From contig JAHEDU010000002.1 in NCBI GenBank assembly GCA_024641015.1, positions 6,007 to 61,256 on the forward strand: a stretch of DNA of 55,250 nucleotides, in the 5' to 3' direction. The notes below the pieces were generated by a model. That model was not told the origin of the DNA. It was given only the letters and a program-made list of their open reading frames with translations, and searched no databases. Source of the DNA: Micrococcales bacterium (GTDB lineage Bacteria; Actinomycetota; Actinomycetes; Actinomycetales; Microbacteriaceae). Position 1 is the stretch's first letter. Every line of letters starts with the position of its first letter. Below are positions 39,766 through 49,960 of this stretch, in pieces. The position numbers were made by a program, and so were the translations under genes.

Positions 39766-40755
39766 ATGAAAATCGCACGAATTGTTGCACTGGGATTTGT
39801 TTCGACACTGATCGCGTGGGGAACCGCAGTTCCCGCAACCGCGACGACCGCCGACCCCTGCAACGCGCCCGAAGACTTCATCGGCACAGAGCTTCCCTCA
39901 GAGGACTTGTCGTGGTGGGCAAGCGTATGGTCCAACTTGCCCATGCACGTCAAAGGACTCTGCGCAGACAAGCTGACCGTCGACGAGGTCTTCTTCTCGG
40001 AAACGGCACAGACGAAGGCTGAAGAGGTTGATACCTTCTCACGCGATGCGGTTGACGGTTTCGGTCAAATTTCATATGGTCCCGACTTCCTCGCAGACTC
40101 GTGGAGCCTGAACGGTCAGGAAATTACCGCCGAGTCGGCTTTTGACCGCGGAACTGACATCCAGAACATCACCGCAACCCTGACCTGGGCGGGAAACACC
40201 CTGACGTGGACCGTTGACAACCTGCAAGGCGGAATCCCCTCGAACGCGCTCGATTTCAACATCCGTGGTGACCTCGGCTCAGACGAAAACACGACAATCG
40301 TGGACATGGGCAACGGCATCTGGGTCACGCACGACGCAAACGCCAAATCTGACCCAGTTCTCGTGTGGCGAGCAGTCGGTGCGACGCTTGTGCAGGAAGA
40401 CCCTAACGACTATCCGGATGCAATTGAATTCCAGTGGACCGAAGAGTCATCGGTTGAACTTCAGGTCATCGTCGTCCCCGGCGTCCAGTGCTACACGGGC
40501 GAACTTGATGAGAACGGCGACCGTGTCCCGGAGGGCGACCAGGCAAACTTCGAACAGACCCTCGCTTTCGCAACCGACACCGTGGCAGCCAACTACGAGG
40601 AATACGCCGGTGACACGATCGACCCCATCGGTGACCTTTCGTGCGGAGCAAACCTCGCTGAAACTGGCACCGAAATCGCACCGATGGGATTCGCCGCCTT
40701 TGGCGCTCTCGCGATTGGTTCGGCAGCGGTCTACCTCCGCCGTCGACGCTCCTAA
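39766..40755 (+). CDS. Secreted, putatively sortase-anchored surface protein (LAETG motif)
   Basis: Signal peptide MKIARIVALGFVSTLIAWGTAVPATA; C-terminal LAETGTEIAPMGFAAFGALAIGSAAVYLRRRRS (LAxTG, TM, basic tail); alternative ATG at 39751. Confidence 0.85.
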   Translation: MKIARIVALGFVSTLIAWGTAVPATATTADPCNAPEDFIGTELPSEDLSWWASVWSNLPMHVKGLCADKLTVDEVFFSETAQTKAEEVDTFSRDAVDGFGQISYGPDFLADSWSLNGQEITAESAFDRGTDIQNITATLTWAGNTLTWTVDNLQGGIPSNALDFNIRGDLGSDENTTIVDMGNGIWVTHDANAKSDPVLVWRAVGATLVQEDPNDYPDAIEFQWTEESSVELQVIVVPGVQCYTGELDENGDRVPEGDQANFEQTLAFATDTVAANYEEYAGDTIDPIGDLSCGANLAETGTEIAPMGFAAFGALAIGSAAVYLRRRRS

Positions 40756-40770
40756 CACTCACACGAAATG

Positions 40771-40803
40771 CCCCCTCGCTGCTCCCAGTGGGGGGACTTT
40801 TCT
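40771..40803 (+). terminator. Putative terminator after surface protein gene
   Basis: CCCCCT...TGGGGGG followed by ACTTTTCT. Confidence 0.5.
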
Positions 40804-40837
40804 GTACGCCGTACCTGGTGAACGGTATCGTTGAACC

Positions 40838-41050
40838 ATGGCAGACAAGCTCCCCGACGTCTCGACACTCAGTTACGAACAGGCACGCGACGAACTCGTC
40901 CAGATTGTGGCCTCGCTGGAAAAGGGAACCGCGTCACTCGACGAATCGGTGACGCTGTGGGAACGCGGCGAAGCCCTCGCCGCCCGTTGTGAAGAGTGGC
41001 TCGTCGGAGCACGCGCGCGACTCGAAGCCGCGCGAAAGTCAGCGGAGTGA
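40838..41050 (+). CDS. xseB: Exodeoxyribonuclease VII small subunit
   Basis: [55 protein letters not shown]. Confidence 0.97.
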   Translation: MADKLPDVSTLSYEQARDELVQIVASLEKGTASLDESVTLWERGEALAARCEEWLVGARARLEAARKSAE

Positions 41051-41607
41051 GCAGCGCCCGGCAAGGTCGCGCCCGCCAGTCCACCCTCACACTGATTGGT
41101 GCGCTGGGCGCATCGTTCGCCATCGTCCTCGTCATCATGTTGGTGACCGTCCGCCCGGCGAATGTAGACCGAGGCGACGTCGACTGGCACGCGGTCCACG
41201 ATGGTTTGCCGGCAGCATCACAGTTCGTCGACCCCGAATTCACGGCCACCGACGGAGACTGGTGGGCCAACCGCGCCGAGTACACGGGCGGGAAATACCC
41301 GGAGTGGTACATCGGTCTTGTCACACCCACTGAAGGGTTTGTCGTCATCGAGCAGTTCACGGGCGATCCGTCGCCTGAAATCGCCGGTGAATTGGATGAT
41401 GTCACACCGACGACCGCGACGGTCGCCGGCTTCACATGGGCAGTATTTGACCGAACCGCCGTCAAAGACCCAGGCAACCGCATTGTCATCTATCTACTGA
41501 CCGGTATCGGCGAAAACGGTAGCCTGATGGTGTCGGGAAGCGCATCCATCGAGGAACTCGAGTTGGCCGCTACTCGCGCTGTCGAATCGCTGGGAGGGAC
41601 GCCGTGA
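41047..41607 (+). CDS. DUF4245 domain-containing protein
   Basis: One N-terminal TM and conserved actinobacterial context (xseB-DUF4245); GTG start overlapping xseB. Confidence 0.8.
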   Translation: MSSARQGRARQSTLTLIGALGASFAIVLVIMLVTVRPANVDRGDVDWHAVHDGLPAASQFVDPEFTATDGDWWANRAEYTGGKYPEWYIGLVTPTEGFVVIEQFTGDPSPEIAGELDDVTPTTATVAGFTWAVFDRTAVKDPGNRIVIYLLTGIGENGSLMVSGSASIEELELAATRAVESLGGTP

Positions 41608-42245
41608 GTGAATCACCTCGTACCCCTCGCGATGCGTGGGCGCTGTTGCGGGACGGAAATGTTCGATTCGTCGACGGCACCCCGGCGCACCCGAACCAGG
41701 ACATGGATCACCGCGACTCGGTCGCCGAGGAACAAACGCCGTATGCGGCACTGTTCGGATGTTCCGATTCACGTTTGGGTGCGGAAATCATTTTTGACGT
41801 CGGCCTTGGTGACCTGTTCGTGGTTCGCAACGTCGGACAAACGATTTCGCAATCGGTCGTCGGGTCGTTGGAATACGCCGTCGCGACGCTCAAGGTGCAT
41901 CTGATTCTTGTTCTCGCACACGACAAGTGCGGTGCAGTACGCGCCGCCGTGGACTCGCGCCGGGCCGAGACCGCGCCTCTTCCCGTCAACATCAAGGCGC
42001 TGACGGACACTATTCAGCCCGCGATCGACCGCGTGCTGTTGAACAACGCCACGGCCGACGTCGATGACATCAACATCGATGACGTCGGCGAGGAACATCT
42101 TCGCGACACCATCGCGGAACTGCTCGGCACCAGTGAACTGATCGCCGAGGCAGTGGCGGTTGGCGACGTCGCCATCGTCGGAGCAACATATAACCTGCGT
42201 GAGGGACATGTCATTCCCTCGGTCGTCATTGGCGACATCGAGTAA
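41604..42245 (+). CDS. Beta-class carbonic anhydrase
   Basis: FGCSDSRLGAEIIFDVGLGDLFVVRNVGQ; LVLAHDKCGAVRAA, the zinc-binding C-DxR and HxxC motifs. Confidence 0.95.
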   Translation: MSESPRTPRDAWALLRDGNVRFVDGTPAHPNQDMDHRDSVAEEQTPYAALFGCSDSRLGAEIIFDVGLGDLFVVRNVGQTISQSVVGSLEYAVATLKVHLILVLAHDKCGAVRAAVDSRRAETAPLPVNIKALTDTIQPAIDRVLLNNATADVDDINIDDVGEEHLRDTIAELLGTSELIAEAVAVGDVAIVGATYNLREGHVIPSVVIGDIE

Positions 42246-42263
42246 CACATAAAGGAGAATCGC

Positions 42264-43661
42264 GTGAGCGAGTACCGCATCGAACACGACACCATGGGCG
42301 AGGTCCGCGTTCCCAAGGACGCCCTCTACAGCGCACAGACTCAGCGTGCCGTCGAGAACTTCCCCATCTCGGGAAGCGGACTCGAATCCGCACAGATCGT
42401 TGCTTTGGCGCACATCAAGCGTGCCGCCGCGATCGTCAACGAGAAGCTGGCAATCATTCCCGCCGACATCCGTGACGCGATCGTGTTCGCCGCCGACGAA
42501 ATCATTTCCGGCAAGTTCCACGACCAGTTCCCCGTCGACACGTACCAAACCGGTTCGGGTACCTCGTCGAATATGAACATGAACGAGGTGCTGGGCAACC
42601 TCGCCACCGCCAAGCGCGGCGAGACCGTTCACCCGAACGACCACGTCAACGCCTCGCAGTCGTCCAACGATGTCTTCCCGACCTCTGTCCACATTGCCGT
42701 CACCTCGGCGCTTCTCAACGACGCGATTCCCGCGCTTGACCACCTCGCTACTTCCCTCGAGGCGAAGGCTAAGGCGTGGGCGAAGCACGTCAAGCCGGGC
42801 CGCACCCACTTGATGGATGCAACCCCCGTCACGCTCGGCCAGGAATTCGGTGGATACGCCCGCCAAATCCGCTTGGGCATCGAACGAATCCAGTCGAGCA
42901 TCCCCCGCGTCGCTGAGGTCCCCCTCGGCGGCACCGCGGTCGGCACGGGCATCAACACCCCCACGGGCTTCTCGCCCGCGGTCATCGCCGAACTCGCGTC
43001 GGCGACGAAGCTTCCCATCAGCGAAGCGAAAGACCACTTCGAGGCGCAGGGTGCGCGCGACGGACTCGTCGAAGCCTCCGGCGCACTTCGCGTCATCGCC
43101 GTTTCGCTCACCAAGATCTGCAACGACATTCGCTGGATGGGTTCGGGACCAAACACGGGAATCGCGGAAATTCACATCCCCGACCTGCAGCCCGGTTCGT
43201 CCATCATGCCGGGCAAGGTCAACCCCGTCGTTCCCGAGGCGGTGCTGATGGTGTGCGCCAAGATCATCGGAAACGACGCCACGGTTGCCTGGGCGGGTGC
43301 GTCCGGTTCGTTCGAGCTCAACGTCGCAATCCCCGTGATGGGAACGTCGTTGCTCGAGTCGATTCGCTTGCTCGCGAACTCGAGTCGCGTCCTCGCCGAC
43401 AAGACCGTTGCCGGACTCGAAGCGAACGAGGAACGCGCTGCGGCTCTCGCCGGAATGTCGCCGTCCATCGTGACGCCGCTCAATCGCATCATCGGCTACG
43501 AAGCCGCGGCCGCCATTGCAAAGCACTCGGTCAAGAAGGGCATCACGGTTCGTGAGGCCGTCATTGACCTCGGGTACGTCGAGCGTGGCGAGGTCACCCT
43601 CGAACAGCTCGACAAGGCACTCGACCTGCTGTCGATGACCGCTCCTGGCGTCGCGAAGTAA
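42264..43661 (+). CDS. fumC: Class II fumarate hydratase
   Basis: [37 protein letters not shown]. Confidence 0.97.
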   Translation: MSEYRIEHDTMGEVRVPKDALYSAQTQRAVENFPISGSGLESAQIVALAHIKRAAAIVNEKLAIIPADIRDAIVFAADEIISGKFHDQFPVDTYQTGSGTSSNMNMNEVLGNLATAKRGETVHPNDHVNASQSSNDVFPTSVHIAVTSALLNDAIPALDHLATSLEAKAKAWAKHVKPGRTHLMDATPVTLGQEFGGYARQIRLGIERIQSSIPRVAEVPLGGTAVGTGINTPTGFSPAVIAELASATKLPISEAKDHFEAQGARDGLVEASGALRVIAVSLTKICNDIRWMGSGPNTGIAEIHIPDLQPGSSIMPGKVNPVVPEAVLMVCAKIIGNDATVAWAGASGSFELNVAIPVMGTSLLESIRLLANSSRVLADKTVAGLEANEERAAALAGMSPSIVTPLNRIIGYEAAAAIAKHSVKKGITVREAVIDLGYVERGEVTLEQLDKALDLLSMTAPGVAK

Positions 43662-43665
43662 CGCC

Positions 43666-44082
43666 GTGACCCAGCGCGGAGGGTGGGGACGCGCGGTAGC
43701 GCGGGTTTTGCTCGGCGCGGCCCTGGCTTTTGCCGGAGTGAGTCATCTCACCACAGCGCGTCAGACCTTCCAAGCTCAAGTTCCGACGTGGTTGCCACTC
43801 GACCCCGACTTTGTCGTTGTCGCCTCTGGTGTTGTTGAAATCACTCTGGGGCTGGCGCTCGTTGCACTTCCGCGTCTTCAGCGCTGGGTCGGACTCGTCG
43901 TTGCACTTTTCTTCATCGCGATCTTCCCGGGCAACATCAACCAGTACGTGAACGGCATCGACGCGTTCGGGCTCGACACCGACACCGCGCGTTTCATCCG
44001 CCTTTTCTTCCAGCCGCTGCTAGTTCTCTGGGCGCTGTGGTCGACTCGCGCGTGGGGCGTCTGGCGCCGGGACCGATCGTGA
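43666..44082 (+). CDS. DoxX-like membrane protein
   Basis: Four-TM protein; RVLLGAALAFAGVSHLTTARQTFQAQVPTWLP; FIAIFPGNINQYVNGIDAFGLDT. Confidence 0.8.
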   Translation: MTQRGGWGRAVARVLLGAALAFAGVSHLTTARQTFQAQVPTWLPLDPDFVVVASGVVEITLGLALVALPRLQRWVGLVVALFFIAIFPGNINQYVNGIDAFGLDTDTARFIRLFFQPLLVLWALWSTRAWGVWRRDRS

Positions 44083-44300
44083 AGCCGGAATACGAGGGCC
44101 ACGATGACGAGTGGCGGACAATTGGGCTCGCCGCCCCCGCTCGACGCGCACTCGTCGAAGCCAAGTTGTACCGGGTGTCCGATCTGCGCCGAGTGACCGC
44201 TCGTGAACTCGCGTCACTTCACGGGATGGGAAAGTCGGCAATCGCCCGGTTGCGCGTGATCATGTACGCGCGAAAAATGGCGTTCCGCGACGAGAAATAG
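44079..44300 (+). CDS. Small helix-hairpin-helix protein resembling RNA polymerase alpha C-terminal domain
   Basis: GTG start; IGLAAPARRALVEAKLYRVSDLRRVTARELASLHGMGKSAIARLRVIM. Confidence 0.75.
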   Translation: MKPEYEGHDDEWRTIGLAAPARRALVEAKLYRVSDLRRVTARELASLHGMGKSAIARLRVIMYARKMAFRDEK

Positions 44301-44314
44301 ACCGCGCGACGCGT

Positions 44315-45295
44315 CTAGATGAGGGTTGCCGCGAACGCAGCGACTGTCGCGTACAGCGGGATTCCCACGATGAGGTTGAACGGGAACGTCACGCCGAGGC
44401 TCGGCGCGATGGACGTCGCAAGGTTCGCTTGGGGAAGCGCGATTCCCACTGCCGCAGGCGCTGCGATGTAGGACGCACTCGCACAGAGCACCGCGAGGAT
44501 GGTCGCGCCGCCGATGGATAGTCCCGCTGCGGTGCCGGCGAACGCCCCGAGGGTTCCCGCAAAGAGCGGGAACAGGATGGCGAATACCGCGAGTCCGAGT
44601 CCCGTTCGCTTGAACTCGCCCAGCTGCTCGCCGGCGATTTGGCCGAGGTTGAGGAGGAAGAAGGCGAGGATTCCAGGCAGCAGGTCAGAGTAGAACACCT
44701 CGACCCGCTCGTAACCGGCCTGACCGGTCAGCCAACCGACGACCAGTCCACCGAGCAGCAGATAGACCGTCTTGCCGAGGAAGATTTCCTTGATGCTCTC
44801 GAGCAGGCTTCCCTGCGAGTCCGCGTTGAGGGTTCGCGTTCCCAGCAAAATTCCGACGATGATTCCGGGGATTTCCAGGATGACGAGGAGCGTCGCGGCG
44901 AATCCCTCGACCTGAATTCCGCTGGCGTCCAGATACACGAGAGCTGCCGAAAAGGTCACGAGAGAAGTTGAGCCGTAGTGTGCGCTGAGCGACGCACGGT
45001 CAACCGTGCTGAGCCCGCGGATGAGTCGAAGTGTGGCAAAAGCGACGAGCGGGATGAAGATTCCGAGAGCGACCGCGGTTGCCGCGGGAACCGCGAGATC
45101 CCAACTGATTTCCTTGCGAAGTTGCACACCACCCTTCAGCCCAATACCGAACAACAGGTACAGGGTGATGGCGTTGTAAATGGGCTCGGGGATGCGAACC
45201 GCGAGGCCGAGGCGAGCGGCGATGACGCCGACGACGAACATCAGAACGGTGACGGAAGTCAGGTTGGCTAGCGCCGTTTCCCAGTTGATGTTCAC
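44315..45295 (-). CDS. Sodium-dependent bicarbonate transport family permease (SbtA-like)
   Basis: LTSVTVLMFVVGVIAARLGLAVRIPEPIYNAITLYLLFGIGLKGGVQL; SAHYGSTSLVTFSAALVYLD; ASYIAAPAAVGIALPQAN. Confidence 0.92.
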   Translation of the reverse strand: MNINWETALANLTSVTVLMFVVGVIAARLGLAVRIPEPIYNAITLYLLFGIGLKGGVQLRKEISWDLAVPAATAVALGIFIPLVAFATLRLIRGLSTVDRASLSAHYGSTSLVTFSAALVYLDASGIQVEGFAATLLVILEIPGIIVGILLGTRTLNADSQGSLLESIKEIFLGKTVYLLLGGLVVGWLTGQAGYERVEVFYSDLLPGILAFFLLNLGQIAGEQLGEFKRTGLGLAVFAILFPLFAGTLGAFAGTAAGLSIGGATILAVLCASASYIAAPAAVGIALPQANLATSIAPSLGVTFPFNLIVGIPLYATVAAFAATLI

Positions 45296-45368
45296 GGCTC
45301 AATCCTACGAATCTGGTTCACGCCGTGGGCAGCGTTCGTAACCAAGTTACGACGCCCGCAATCGCGGG

Positions 45369-46145
45369 TTAGACCGTGAACGCCTCGACGAACGCGTCGA
45401 GAGCCGCGCCGGACTTGCCCGACGCCCATCCCTCGAGACCGACGACACCGTCAAAGCCGAGGGTGGTGAGTTCCTGCGCAATTCGCGAATAGTTGATCTC
45501 GCCCGTTCCCGGCTCGAGTCGCCCAGGAACATCGGCGACCTGAACCTCACCGATCCACGGGAACGCCTGGCGGACAAGTTCCACGAGGTTCCCTTCGCCA
45601 ATCTGTGCGTGGTACAGATCGAGGTTCAACTGCAGGTGCGGGTTGTCGATGCTCGACACGAGTTCAATCGTGTCTTCAGCGCGACCGAACGGTGTCCCCG
45701 GGTGGTCAACCAGCAGATTGAGGTTTTCAAGCATGAAAGTCGCGCCGGTTTCCGCGCCGAGGTCAGCGAGGCGCGACAGCGTGTCGCGCGCGGTCGCGCG
45801 CTCGGTCGCCGTGACAGACTCGCGCTTGCGGATCGCCTGCCCGTTGCTGTCCAGCCCAGTTCCGTGGACGTTGAGCCGGGCACAATCGATAATCTTCGAC
45901 GCCTCGACCGACTCACGAGCAGTTTCAAGGAATCGCGCGATGCCGTCCTCTTCGAGGAGGTCGCCCTCGATGTAGCCGGTCATCGAGTAGAAGGTTGCGC
46001 CAGTTTCAGCCAACTCGTAAAGGTCGTGCTGCGTCCAGTCCCAGATTTCGACACCGAGTCCGCGGGCGTGGATTTTCTTCACGCGTTCGACTAACGGCAA
46101 ATCGGTCCACAGCATTTCCGCCGAGGCGGCCAAAACATACGACAC
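45369..46145 (-). CDS. Hydroxypyruvate isomerase-like TIM-barrel protein
   Basis: LQLNLDLYHAQIGEGNLVELVRQAFPWIGEVQVADVPGRLEPGTGEINY. Confidence 0.87.
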   Translation of the reverse strand: MSYVLAASAEMLWTDLPLVERVKKIHARGLGVEIWDWTQHDLYELAETGATFYSMTGYIEGDLLEEDGIARFLETARESVEASKIIDCARLNVHGTGLDSNGQAIRKRESVTATERATARDTLSRLADLGAETGATFMLENLNLLVDHPGTPFGRAEDTIELVSSIDNPHLQLNLDLYHAQIGEGNLVELVRQAFPWIGEVQVADVPGRLEPGTGEINYSRIAQELTTLGFDGVVGLEGWASGKSGAALDAFVEAFTV

Positions 46146-46183
46146 GGGTGTCCCTTCGGTTAGGACAAACCTATAGGGCGAAC

Positions 46184-47596
46184 CTAGGCGATTTCGTAGT
46201 CGTCGAGAAGGTCGGTGACGAGTGCGGCGATCTCGCTTCGTTCGCTTCGCTGCAGAGTGATGTGCCCGAACAGCTCTTGGCCCTTGAGCGCTTCGATGAC
46301 GCTGGCGATGCCGTCGTGGCGTCCCACACGTAAGTTGTCGCGCTGCGCGACATCGTGCGTGAGGACCACCCGCGAGTTCTGTCCGATTCGGCTGAGCACC
46401 GTGAGCAACACGTTGCGTTCAAGTGACTGGGCCTCGTCGACGATGACGAAGGCGTCGTGCAGCGAACGACCGCGAATGTGCGTGAGAGGCAGCACCTCGA
46501 TCAGTCCGCGTTCGATGACCTCGTCCATCACGTTGTCGCTGACGACCGAACCGAGCGTGTCGAACGTCGCCTGCGCCCACGGGTTCATCTTCTCGTCGGC
46601 ATCCCCGGGAAGGAATCCGAGCTCCTGGCCACCCACCGCGTACAGCGGGCGGAACACCATGATCTTCTTGTGCAGTCGCTTCTCGAGAACCGCGTCGAGT
46701 GCTGCACACAGAGCAAGAGCGCTCTTTCCGGTACCGGCGCGACCGCCCAGCGACACAATCCCGATCGTCGGATCAAGCAACATGTCGATGGCGAGGCGCT
46801 GCTCCGCACTGCGCCCGTGAAGACCAAACACGTCGCGGTCGCCGCGGACCAACTCAATCGACTTCTTGCCGGCCACGCGCCCCAGCGCACTGCCGCGCTC
46901 GGAGTGAATGACGAGGTTGGTGTTGACAGGGAGGTCGGCAACAAGCGGGCTGATGAGAACCTCGTCCTCGTAGAACGTCGCCATGTCGTCGGCCGACAGT
47001 TGGATTTCCGCGGTTCCCGTCCAACCCGAATCGGGAGCGAGTTCGGCGCGGTATTCCTCGGCGGCGAGACCGATGCTCGACGCCTTCACGCGCAACGGCA
47101 GGTCCTTGGACACGACGACGACGTCGAGTCCCTCCTGCGAGAGGTTGAGTGCGACCGACAAGATCCGAGTGTCGTTGTCGCCGAGTCGAAGCCCCGAGGG
47201 CAGAGCCGCGTCACTGGTGTGGTTCAACTCAACGCGAAGCGAGCCACCGTCGCCCACCGCGATCGGCATGTCAAGTCGCTCGTGCTTGACACGCAGGTCG
47301 TCAAGGAACCGAAGGGCTTGGCGAGCGAAATATCCGATTTCCGGGTCGTTCCGCTTTTTCTCCAGTTCGGAAACGACGACCACGGGAAGGACAACCTCGT
47401 GCTCGGCGAATCGGAAGATTGCGCGCGGATCACTGAGCAGAACCGATGTGTCGAGGACATAGGTTCGCTGCGCAGTGGCGGCTTTCCTGGTTGAAGCGGA
47501 TGCGGACTGGGCAGCGGACGTGGGCACTCGGTCTCCGTTTCGTTGAGTTGTCTCAGGTACGGGTTCCGCGGCCGGTGTGGCCTTGTCGCCACGCAC
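46184..47596 (-). CDS. PIN domain-PhoH family ATPase
   Basis: [38 protein letters not shown] (PIN); [36 protein letters not shown] start. Confidence 0.95.
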   Translation of the reverse strand: MRGDKATPAAEPVPETTQRNGDRVPTSAAQSASASTRKAATAQRTYVLDTSVLLSDPRAIFRFAEHEVVLPVVVVSELEKKRNDPEIGYFARQALRFLDDLRVKHERLDMPIAVGDGGSLRVELNHTSDAALPSGLRLGDNDTRILSVALNLSQEGLDVVVVSKDLPLRVKASSIGLAAEEYRAELAPDSGWTGTAEIQLSADDMATFYEDEVLISPLVADLPVNTNLVIHSERGSALGRVAGKKSIELVRGDRDVFGLHGRSAEQRLAIDMLLDPTIGIVSLGGRAGTGKSALALCAALDAVLEKRLHKKIMVFRPLYAVGGQELGFLPGDADEKMNPWAQATFDTLGSVVSDNVMDEVIERGLIEVLPLTHIRGRSLHDAFVIVDEAQSLERNVLLTVLSRIGQNSRVVLTHDVAQRDNLRVGRHDGIASVIEALKGQELFGHITLQRSERSEIAALVTDLLDDYEIA

Positions 47597-47619
47597 TTAG
47601 TTCATACCCTGAACGTACG

Positions 47620-47656
47620 CTCGGCGTTGTCGACGTGTCGCGAATGACACGCCGAG
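47620..47656 (-). terminator. Hairpin between uppS-like and PhoH genes
   Basis: CTCGGCG...GTGTCgcgaatGACAC...CGCCGAG nested inverted repeat. Confidence 0.45.
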
Positions 47657-47678
47657 ATTCGAAGTTGTTACCGAGCGT

Positions 47679-48464
47679 TCACGCGCCGTATCGGCGCTGG
47701 CGGCGGGCATAGTCACGAAGTGCTCGCAGCACATCGATTTCGCGGAGGTCGGGGCCGAGTGCCTCGACGAAGTACAGCTCACTGTGAGCGGATTGCCACA
47801 ACATGAAGTCCGAGATGCGCTGTTCGCCCGAGGTTCGAATCACGAGGTCGAGATCGGGTTGACCCGCCGTGTAGAGGTGGTCGGCAATGTTGTCCAGAGT
47901 GATGTCGTCGGCAAGGGTGTCGATGCCCAGTCCGCGCTCTTCGTGTTCACGAATGATGTCGCGAACCGCCTCGGTGATTTCGTGGCGACCGCCGTAACCA
48001 ACAGCCAGGTTGATGTGCAGTCCCGAGTTCCCCGCGGTCGATTCCACGGCCGCGCCAAGCGCGCTGGCCAAATCTGCCGGCAACTGCGACTCATCACCCA
48101 GGTGGTGGATACGCCAGTCCGGAACTTCCGCGAGGTCGGCTGCGAGGTCGGCAATGATTCCGACGAGGTCACCGAGTTCAGCATCGTGACGGTTCGACAG
48201 GTTGTCTGTCGACAGCAGGTAGAGGGTGACGACTTCGACACCTGCCTCGTCGCACCACCCGAGGAACTCGTGCATGCGCTCCGCGCCCGCGCGGTGACCT
48301 TCGGCGACCGTGGCGCGTTCCTGCAACTTCGCCCAGCGCCGATTTCCGTCAATGATCATCCCGACGTGGCGAGGCGGTGTCGCGCCCTGAAGCTGTCTGC
48401 GAAGTCGACGGCTGTAGAGGTTGTAGAGAAACCCCTTGACGACTCCACGGACGCTCACTGTCAC
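47679..48464 (-). CDS. uppS: Isoprenyl (polyprenyl diphosphate) transferase
   Basis: HVGMIIDGNRRWAKLQ; LDLVIRTSGEQRISDFMLWQSAHSELYFV. Confidence 0.95.
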   Translation of the reverse strand: MTVSVRGVVKGFLYNLYSRRLRRQLQGATPPRHVGMIIDGNRRWAKLQERATVAEGHRAGAERMHEFLGWCDEAGVEVVTLYLLSTDNLSNRHDAELGDLVGIIADLAADLAEVPDWRIHHLGDESQLPADLASALGAAVESTAGNSGLHINLAVGYGGRHEITEAVRDIIREHEERGLGIDTLADDITLDNIADHLYTAGQPDLDLVIRTSGEQRISDFMLWQSAHSELYFVEALGPDLREIDVLRALRDYARRQRRYGA

Positions 48465-48520
48465 ACGCCTACTGTAGCCGAGCGAATCGGGGGCTCGGGA
48501 AACGGGATTACGCTGTAGTC

Positions 48521-49222
48521 ATGTCGACCGATAACCCGGTGCACCTCCCCCTGCTTCACGAGACTCCGCCCGTGGCGGCCGACGGTAAGACCGTGTTACG
48601 AGGTTGGCTGCACGTCGGCGTCCTACCCATCGCGATGATTGGCGGTCTCGTCCTCGTCGCACTCGCCAACGGAGTAGCCGCAACCTGGAGTAGCTTCGTC
48701 TTCGTCCTGTCGTCGTTGCTGCTCTTCGGAATCTCGGCGACCTATCACCGTTTCAACTGGTCACCGCCCGTCAAGGCCGTATTCCGACGCCTCGATCACG
48801 CCAACATCTTCATCCTCATCGCCGGAACATACACACCGCTCGGCGTCCTCGCCCTCCCCGCTGACAAGGGCTTCTGGCTGCTTCTCGGGGTCTGGATCGG
48901 CGCCGGACTCGGAATCCTCTTCCGCGTTCTCTGGCTCGGCGCACCGCGGTGGGCTTACGTCCCGCTCTACCTCATCCTCGGGCTCGTCTCGATGGTGTAC
49001 ATCCCCGACCTAGCCGCAGCGAACCTCGCCATGATGGTTCTCGTTCTCAGCGGCGGGCTAGCGTATGTCATCGGTGCGGTCGTCTACGGGCTCAAGCGTC
49101 CTAACCCGGTTCCGGGAATCTTCGGTTTCCACGAGGTGTTCCACGCGCTGACCGTCGTCGCGTTCCTCTGTCACTGGACAGCGATCCTGCTCGTCGCCAT
49201 CAACCCGCCGTTCGGCGGCTAG
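48521..49222 (+). CDS. trhA: PAQR / hemolysin III family membrane protein
   Basis: SATYHRFNW; RRLDHANIFILIAGTYTPL; FGFHEVFHALTVVAFLCHW. Confidence 0.95.
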   Translation: MSTDNPVHLPLLHETPPVAADGKTVLRGWLHVGVLPIAMIGGLVLVALANGVAATWSSFVFVLSSLLLFGISATYHRFNWSPPVKAVFRRLDHANIFILIAGTYTPLGVLALPADKGFWLLLGVWIGAGLGILFRVLWLGAPRWAYVPLYLILGLVSMVYIPDLAAANLAMMVLVLSGGLAYVIGAVVYGLKRPNPVPGIFGFHEVFHALTVVAFLCHWTAILLVAINPPFGG

Positions 49223-49449
49223 TTCTTCTTCTCGTCCTCGATCGACTCGATGAGTTTGTCAACGGCAACTTCCGCGTCGACGTTCAGCTTCGCCTCTTCG
49301 CGATAACGCAGGCGACGCATGCGGCGCACCATGTCAAGGATCAGCAGAAGCGACAGAATCGCGACGGCGGCCGTGATGACGAAGCCGACGACACCGGGCG
49401 TGACACCGTTCGGGTCGATTTTCTCGGCGAGAATCAGGGCGGACTGCAT
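49219..49449 (-). CDS. Small membrane protein (76 aa), hypothetical
   Basis: MQSALILAEKIDPNGVTPGVVGFVITAAVAILSLLLILDMVRRMRRLRYREEAKL; longer ORF upstream overlaps the opposite-strand gene. Confidence 0.75.
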   Translation of the reverse strand: MQSALILAEKIDPNGVTPGVVGFVITAAVAILSLLLILDMVRRMRRLRYREEAKLNVDAEVAVDKLIESIEDEKKN

Positions 49450-49494
49450 GAGGGACTCCGTTCGCGTAGCCTGATAACAGGATACTGACCAGTC

Positions 49495-49890
49495 ATGAGC
49501 ACACCGACCGACCTCTCCGCGCGCTACGGGAACACCCGCCCGCGCGACCACGTCGTTGCTTGGGTCGTGGGGACTCTTGCCGTTGTCCTCTTCGTGAGCT
49601 GGATTGCGTGGACCAGCGCGACCGACCGTTCGTACGGAATCGAGTGGTCCGAAACGGACGCTCGAACGAGTGGCTCCGCCGCTTCGCTCAAGTGGGTCGT
49701 CACGTCGGTTCACCCGCAGCCCATCACCTGCGCGCTTCGCACGGTCGGCCCCGACATGTCGACAAACGGCTGGCTCGTTGTGGATCTGCCCGCCACCGAA
49801 CAGGTGTCGCAGTCGTACACGCGCAAAATCCGTGCTGTCGGCGAAGCGACCGGCGTCGACGTCTACGCCTGCTGGCGCACTAATCCGTAA
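49495..49890 (+). CDS. DUF4307 domain-containing protein
   Basis: Single TM; actinobacterial context trhA-DUF4307-greA-ilvA. Confidence 0.8.
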   Translation: MSTPTDLSARYGNTRPRDHVVAWVVGTLAVVLFVSWIAWTSATDRSYGIEWSETDARTSGSAASLKWVVTSVHPQPITCALRTVGPDMSTNGWLVVDLPATEQVSQSYTRKIRAVGEATGVDVYACWRTNP

Positions 49891-49960
49891 CACCGTTCAC
49901 CGAGCGCCGACCATCTCGTTTACCCTTGAAAGGTTGGCTTTTCACCCGAAGGAGTACCCC

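Noticed and set aside
41769-43526. 585-aa minus-strand ORF opposite carbonic anhydrase and fumC
   Set aside because: Shadow ORF: low-complexity R/D/V/G-rich translation antisense to fumC and the carbonic anhydrase gene, both with clear family motifs; product of high-GC codon bias.
46184-47596. PIN-PhoH fusion as a novel toxin system
   Set aside because: PIN-PhoH fusions are a known widespread family; no antitoxin-like gene is adjacent.
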